Source: Clostridium cibarium
GTDB lineage: Bacteria > Bacillota > Clostridia > Clostridiales > Clostridiaceae
Length of the DNA: 58,451 nucleotides
Direction: 5' to 3'
Assembly: GCF_014836335.1 (NCBI RefSeq)
Contig: NZ_JACSRA010000030.1
Coordinates: 1 to 58,451, forward strand
The notes beneath the pieces were generated by a model. That model was not told where the DNA came from and made no database searches. It saw nothing but the letters and a program-made list of their open reading frames with translations. Positions 55,001 through 58,451 of this stretch are shown piece by piece (position 1 is the stretch's first letter; each line of letters starts with the position of its first letter). Made by a program: the position numbers and the translations under genes.

Positions 55001-58000
55001 CAAAGTTTGATATGACTTTAGAAGCAATAGAGGAGAAAAATAGAATTCAATTTACTATTGAATATTCAACAAAATTATTTAAAAAAGAAACTATTGAGGA
55101 TTTTATTAGGCATTTTATAAATGTTATAAAAGAAATAACAACAAGTGTAGACAAGAAGATAAGTGATATAGAAATAATATCAGAAGAAGAGAAAAATAAA
55201 CTTATATATGAATATAACAATACTTATGTGGAGTATAATTCTAACACAACATTAATGGAATTGTTTGAGAAGCAAGTTAAAAATACACCTAATAAAGTAG
55301 CAGTAGTATTTGAAGAAAAAGAATTAACATATAAGGAATTAAATAAAAGAGCCAATAAACTAGCAAGAACTTTAAGACGAAAGGGAGTTAAACCAAACTG
55401 CTTAGTAGGAGTCATGGTGGAAAGATCTCTAGAAATGATAGTAGGGATAATTGCAGTGTTAAAAGCTGGAGGAGCTTATGTACCAATAGATCCTCATTAT
55501 CCAGAAGACAGAATAGAGTACATTGTTAATGATAGTAAAATGAATATATTTATAACACAAAATAAATTCATGAAAAAAGTAAAATTAAATGGAGATATAT
55601 TAGATATAGAAGATAAATCTATATATGAAGAAGATGATAATGATTTAGTAAAGGTAAATTTACCAGAGCATTTAGCTTATATAATATATACTTCTGGAAG
55701 CACAGGAAAACCAAAGGGAGTAATTATTACTCATGGTTCGGTAATAAATACAATTTTGGATATTAATCAGAAATTTAATATTAATGAAGAAGATAAAATA
55801 ATAGGCTTATCATCAGTATGTTTTGACTTATCTGTATTTGATATATTTGGTGCTTTAATTGTAGGAGCAACTTTAGTAGAGATTAAAGATCAGAGAGATG
55901 CAAATGAGATAATAGAGGTATTAGAAAAACATAGTATAACAGTATGGAATTCAGTACCTGCAATAATGTATATGCTTATAAAAAGTGTAAAAGATGAATT
56001 CTTAAATAAAAGCTTGAAATTAGTGATGCTAAGTGGAGATTGGATTCCTTTAGAATTGCCTAATGAAATAAAAAAACATTTTTCAAATGCTGAGACAATA
56101 AGTTTAGGTGGGGCTACAGAAGCATCAATTTGGTCCATATATTATCCAATTAAAGAGGTTAAAGACGAATGGGTTAGTATTCCATATGGAATGCCATTAG
56201 CTAATCAAAAGTATTATGTTCTTGGAAAGCAAATGGAAGTATGTCCTTATGGGGTAACAGGTGAATTATATATTGGTGGTATTGGTTTAGCTAATGGATA
56301 TATTAATTATATAGAAAAAACTAAGAAAGCATTTATAATGCATGATGAATTTGGAATGTTGTATAGGACTGGTGATTGGGGAAGATTCAATAGGGATGGA
56401 TATATAGAATTTTTAGGTAGAAGAGATGAGCAAGTAAAAATTAGAGGCTATAGAATTGAACTTGGTGATATAGAGGATAATCTTAAAAAACATCCAGTTA
56501 TAAGAAATGCGGTTGTATTACAAAAAGAGTCTAAGGAAAAGGGTAAGTATATAGCTGCATATGTAGAAACAGATATAAACAATTTCCCTATAATTGATGG
56601 AAAAGTAAGATATACACTTCCTAATAATATGTCCATAGCTCATCTTAATAAAAATGAAACTGACTTTATGTATAAAGAAATCTTTGAGGAGCAAAACGAT
56701 TTAAAACATGGTATCAGCATTAAAGATGGAGATTGCATATTTGATATAGGTGCCAATATAGGTTTATTTAGTTTATTAATAAATAACATATGCAAGAATG
56801 TAAAAGTTTTTGCTTTTGAACCTATACCAGATTTATTTAATTTACTAGAAATTAATGCAAGATTGTACGGAACAGACACGAAGGTATTTAATTGTGGACT
56901 TTCAAATAAAAATACAGAAACGGTGTTTACATTCTATCCAAAAGCTTCAATTATGTCTAATAAATATGGAAATATAGAAAGTGATAAAGAAACTTTTATT
57001 CAAACACTGAAAAGTGATGAAGAAACAGTAAATGAAGAGCAAGAAAATTATTATAGTGAGATGTTAGAAGGTAGATTTGAAGCAAAAGAGATTGTTTGTA
57101 AAATGAAAACTATATCTGAAATAATTAAAGAAAACAATATAGATAAAATTAATTTATTAAAAATTGATGTAGAAAAAAGTGAGATGGATGTTTTAGATGG
57201 TATTTCAGATAGAGATTGGGACAAAATCGAACAGGTAGTCGTTGAAGTAAATGATTCAAATGGCAGATTAAATACAGTAGTAAATTTATTTGAGGGACAT
57301 GGATATAAAGTTCAGACTGATAAAGATAGCGAATTTGAAAATACTAATATATATAATGTTTTTGCTATAAAAAAGCAGGAAGATATTAGTTCAACAGTTT
57401 ATGAAGAGGATTACTATGAACCAAGAAAAATAAATATTTTGGATAATCAAATTATTACAAAGAATAATTTGTGCACTTTTCTAAAAGAGAAATTGCCAGA
57501 GTATATGGTTCCTAACTATTTTGTTCAGGTAGAGAAGATGCCATTAACAGCAAATGGTAAGATAGATAGAAAAGAATTACTTAAGTTAGAAGAAAATATG
57601 ATAATATCTGCAGAATATATAGAACCAAGGAATGAGATAGAAGAAAGGCTTAGTGTTATATGGAATGAAATATTAGGTATCAAAAATATAAGTGTAAAGG
57701 ACAACTTTTTTCAAATTGGAGGTCATTCTTTAAAATTAACAATGCTTATGACAAGCATACATAGGGAGTTTGAAGTTAAGATATCACTAAGTGAATTATT
57801 CAAAGTTGCAACAATAGAAGATCAAGCAGAATATATACAGGCAGCATCAATAACAAGATATATGGAAATAGAAAAAGTGGAAGAAAGAGAGTATTATCCA
57901 TCATCTTCAGCGCAAAAGAGAATGTATATAATTCAAGAATCTAATAAAAATAAAACTAATTATAATATTCTAGATACAATTTTATTAGTTGGAGAACTAG

Positions 58001-58451
58001 ATAAAGAAAAACTTAATGAAACATTCAGGAAACTAATAATAAGACATAAATCACTAAGAACAAGCTTTGAAATTTCAGATGGAGAAGTAGTTCAAAAAAT
58101 ATGTAAAGACTTTGAATTTAATATAGAAAATTATGAGGTTAAGGACGAAAGTGAAGTAGAAGCTATTATTAGTAGTTTTATAAGGCCATTTAATTTAAGT
58201 AAAGCTCCATTAATTAGGGTTGGACTTATAAAGATTGAAGATAGTAAGCATATTCTTATGATAGATATGCATCATATAATTTGTGATGGAGTTTCAACGG
58301 AAATAATTATAGATGAGATAGGCAGAATCTATGAAGGGGAGAAGTTAGAGGAATTACCAATACAATATGTAGATTATGCAGTATGGCAAAATAAAAATAA
58401 AGAAGATATAAATGAAAAACAGAAAGAGTACTGGTTAGAAAGATTTTCTGG
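52021..58451 (+). CDS. Non-ribosomal peptide synthetase, 5' part (A-T-C-A[MT]-T-C...)
   Basis: An open frame of at least 2143 residues running off the window. Order: A1 (about 35-525; YIIYTSGTTGNPKG near 186), T1 (Ser573 in GGDSI), C1 (HHIIADG at 756), A2 (about 1065-1860), T2 (Ser1903 in GGHSL), C2 (HHIICDG at 2084). A2 is interrupted after core A8 by a FkbM-type methyltransferase (about 1535-1785: FDIGANIG at 1574, KIDVEKSE near 1714). No starter C domain precedes A1; only a C-A linker is left, so this is an initiation module. By my reading A1 pocket residues are DGESLSMVC (lysine-like) and A2 DLFNMSLIW (nearly the cysteine code). The ATG at 52021 has a poor ribosome site; an in-frame ATG near 51988 would add 11 residues. 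Confidence 0.92.
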   Translation, partial: MVLKKEGYEELLVDNVDILTEEEKKRILYDFNDTYIECEKNKTIHKIFEKQVEKTPDNIAVIFDDKKLTYRQLNEKANNIARILRKKGISSNNIVAIMVERSLEMVIGVLGILKAGGTYLPIDPEYPEERIKYIINEAKVNMLLIHNKVRNKIQFSGEIINLDDELLYKGDGSNLGNIKSPEDAAYIIYTSGTTGNPKGIITENRNVVTYTNSFIKLYKLTDIDATLQQASFTFDGFVEEIYSVLFVGGRIIVPKNEEVKDAISLRNLIIQYKVTILSCSPLILSQFNNLDPMPSVHTFLSSSDVLKSEYFSNIITYSNVYNMYGPSETTVCATYYKCNSNEKSKVLVGKPINNYKVYILDKDLNVLPIGVAGEVFISGGGVSRGYLNNEKLTKEKFLENPFIEGTRMYRTGDLAKWTQDGNIELLGRIDKQVKIRGYRIELNEVESALLRHELIREVVVIARDDISSSKYLCAYFVADRELTVGEMKQHLMDKLPEYMLPSYYIQLEKIPLTINGKIDQRELPEPYGRINTGTEYRAARTEVEQIISKIWRDILRVDKVGINDNFFELGGDSIKATILITKLNKYVNFKLKLKEIFKLNTIKKISEYISNTKRNVYESIEKTEEKEYYKVSSVQKRMYMLQQHDLKSTVYNVPTAILINGSMYKEKVEEVFNNIVKRHESLRTYFEINNGNIIQKIHDKIEFKVEYIEKVNKTASEIEKTIREFIRPFDLGKAPLFRVGLIKIENEKYILVFDMHHIIADGMSIQIIEEELVKLYKGDTLEDLRIQYKDYSDWQSKFLKSEEMVKQKEYWLNRFSDEIPVLNMPTDFARPIVQSFEGETLKFSIDEDLKEKLNMIANKNSNTMYMVLLAAFNVLLNKYTGQEDIVIGSVVLGRTRDEVSNVVGMFANTLAMRNQPKGEKTFREFLTEVKECVLDAYENQDYQYEDFVTNIVTTRDTSRNPIFDFMFGYQNMTSEEESLKEINGQLIIINNSESKFDMTLEAIEEKNRIQFTIEYSTKLFKKETIEDFIRHFINVIKEITTSVDKKISDIEIISEEEKNKLIYEYNNTYVEYNSNTTLMELFEKQVKNTPNKVAVVFEEKELTYKELNKRANKLARTLRRKGVKPNCLVGVMVERSLEMIVGIIAVLKAGGAYVPIDPHYPEDRIEYIVNDSKMNIFITQNKFMKKVKLNGDILDIEDKSIYEEDDNDLVKVNLPEHLAYIIYTSGSTGKPKGVIITHGSVINTILDINQKFNINEEDKIIGLSSVCFDLSVFDIFGALIVGATLVEIKDQRDANEIIEVLEKHSITVWNSVPAIMYMLIKSVKDEFLNKSLKLVMLSGDWIPLELPNEIKKHFSNAETISLGGATEASIWSIYYPIKEVKDEWVSIPYGMPLANQKYYVLGKQMEVCPYGVTGELYIGGIGLANGYINYIEKTKKAFIMHDEFGMLYRTGDWGRFNRDGYIEFLGRRDEQVKIRGYRIELGDIEDNLKKHPVIRNAVVLQKESKEKGKYIAAYVETDINNFPIIDGKVRYTLPNNMSIAHLNKNETDFMYKEIFEEQNDLKHGISIKDGDCIFDIGANIGLFSLLINNICKNVKVFAFEPIPDLFNLLEINARLYGTDTKVFNCGLSNKNTETVFTFYPKASIMSNKYGNIESDKETFIQTLKSDEETVNEEQENYYSEMLEGRFEAKEIVCKMKTISEIIKENNIDKINLLKIDVEKSEMDVLDGISDRDWDKIEQVVVEVNDSNGRLNTVVNLFEGHGYKVQTDKDSEFENTNIYNVFAIKKQEDISSTVYEEDYYEPRKINILDNQIITKNNLCTFLKEKLPEYMVPNYFVQVEKMPLTANGKIDRKELLKLEENMIISAEYIEPRNEIEERLSVIWNEILGIKNISVKDNFFQIGGHSLKLTMLMTSIHREFEVKISLSELFKVATIEDQAEYIQAASITRYMEIEKVEEREYYPSSSAQKRMYIIQESNKNKTNYNILDTILLVGELDKEKLNETFRKLIIRHKSLRTSFEISDGEVVQKICKDFEFNIENYEVKDESEVEAIISSFIRPFNLSKAPLIRVGLIKIEDSKHILMIDMHHIICDGVSTEIIIDEIGRIYEGEKLEELPIQYVDYAVWQNKNKEDINEKQKEYWLERFS

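Noticed and set aside
57880..58451. Heterocyclisation (Cy) domain after the cysteine module
   Set aside because: The active-site motif is HHIICDG, as in ordinary condensation domains, not the DxxxxD of Cy domains.
1..58451. CRISPR arrays, tRNA or rRNA genes, integrase-type prophage
   Set aside because: No regularly spaced repeats, no cloverleaf or rRNA signatures and no integrase or transposase gene were seen.

Overview
The window is AT-rich (about 30% GC by eye), with strong AGGAGG-type ribosome binding sites, many TTG/GTG starts and several Firmicutes-type intrinsic terminators. Together with lysine 2,3-aminomutase, CadC/CadA, a tandem glycine riboswitch and DUF3892/DUF4179 proteins, this points to a solventogenic-type Clostridium (sensu stricto). 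Species is not determined. Almost all genes lie on the + strand.

Layout. 1-132 is the 3' end (domains V/VI) of a group II intron whose body lies outside the window. 256-2992 holds four GNAT acetyltransferases and a Rid-family protein. 3222-8331 has small hypotheticals, an HSL-type esterase, a HEAT-repeat protein, and a tandem glycine riboswitch in front of an amino acid permease. 8500-11159 is a CadC-type repressor with its operator and a CadA-type metal ATPase. 11284-16829 holds a DUF3892 protein, three tandem paralogous solute-binding proteins without transporter partners, a serine hydrolase and an orphan galactose-binding-type lipoprotein. 17069-22100 is a two-component system plus ABC ATPase and FtsX-type permease. 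22363-24168 has two flavodoxin-fold oxidoreductases and a small DAK-phosphatase-like protein, with an 83-bp duplication that records a past tandem duplication. 24342-25593 is an anti-sigma factor fused to a signal peptidase domain that lacks both catalytic residues, with its ECF sigma factor. 25739-29440 is a divergent TetR/MMPL pair. 29493-36174 has an MBL-fold hydrolase, a second ECF sigma/anti-sigma pair, a GH2 glycosidase and a Dus enzyme.

36472-47922 is a ten-gene, tightly packed operon for an unusual nucleotide sugar or aminosugar. It encodes two PLP-fold DegT-type enzymes, an SDR epimerase, a TIM-barrel isomerase, an M20 amidohydrolase, a FemAB/GNAT-like acyltransferase, a UDP-sugar 6-dehydrogenase, an unassigned GT-like protein, a MATE exporter and a GT2 glycosyltransferase. 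It is followed by a long leader, an ABC exporter (48597-50291), lysine 2,3-aminomutase (50719-51912) and the start of a very large NRPS gene (52021 to the window end).

The NRPS reads A-T-C-A(with embedded FkbM-type methyltransferase)-T-C and continues past the window. The first adenylation pocket resembles lysine codes and the second is nearly the cysteine code. My main hypothesis is a natural-product locus that loads (beta-)lysine made by the adjacent aminomutase, adds a methylated cysteine, and exports the product. Decoration with the sugar made upstream is possible but unproven. I recognise no described cluster with this combination.
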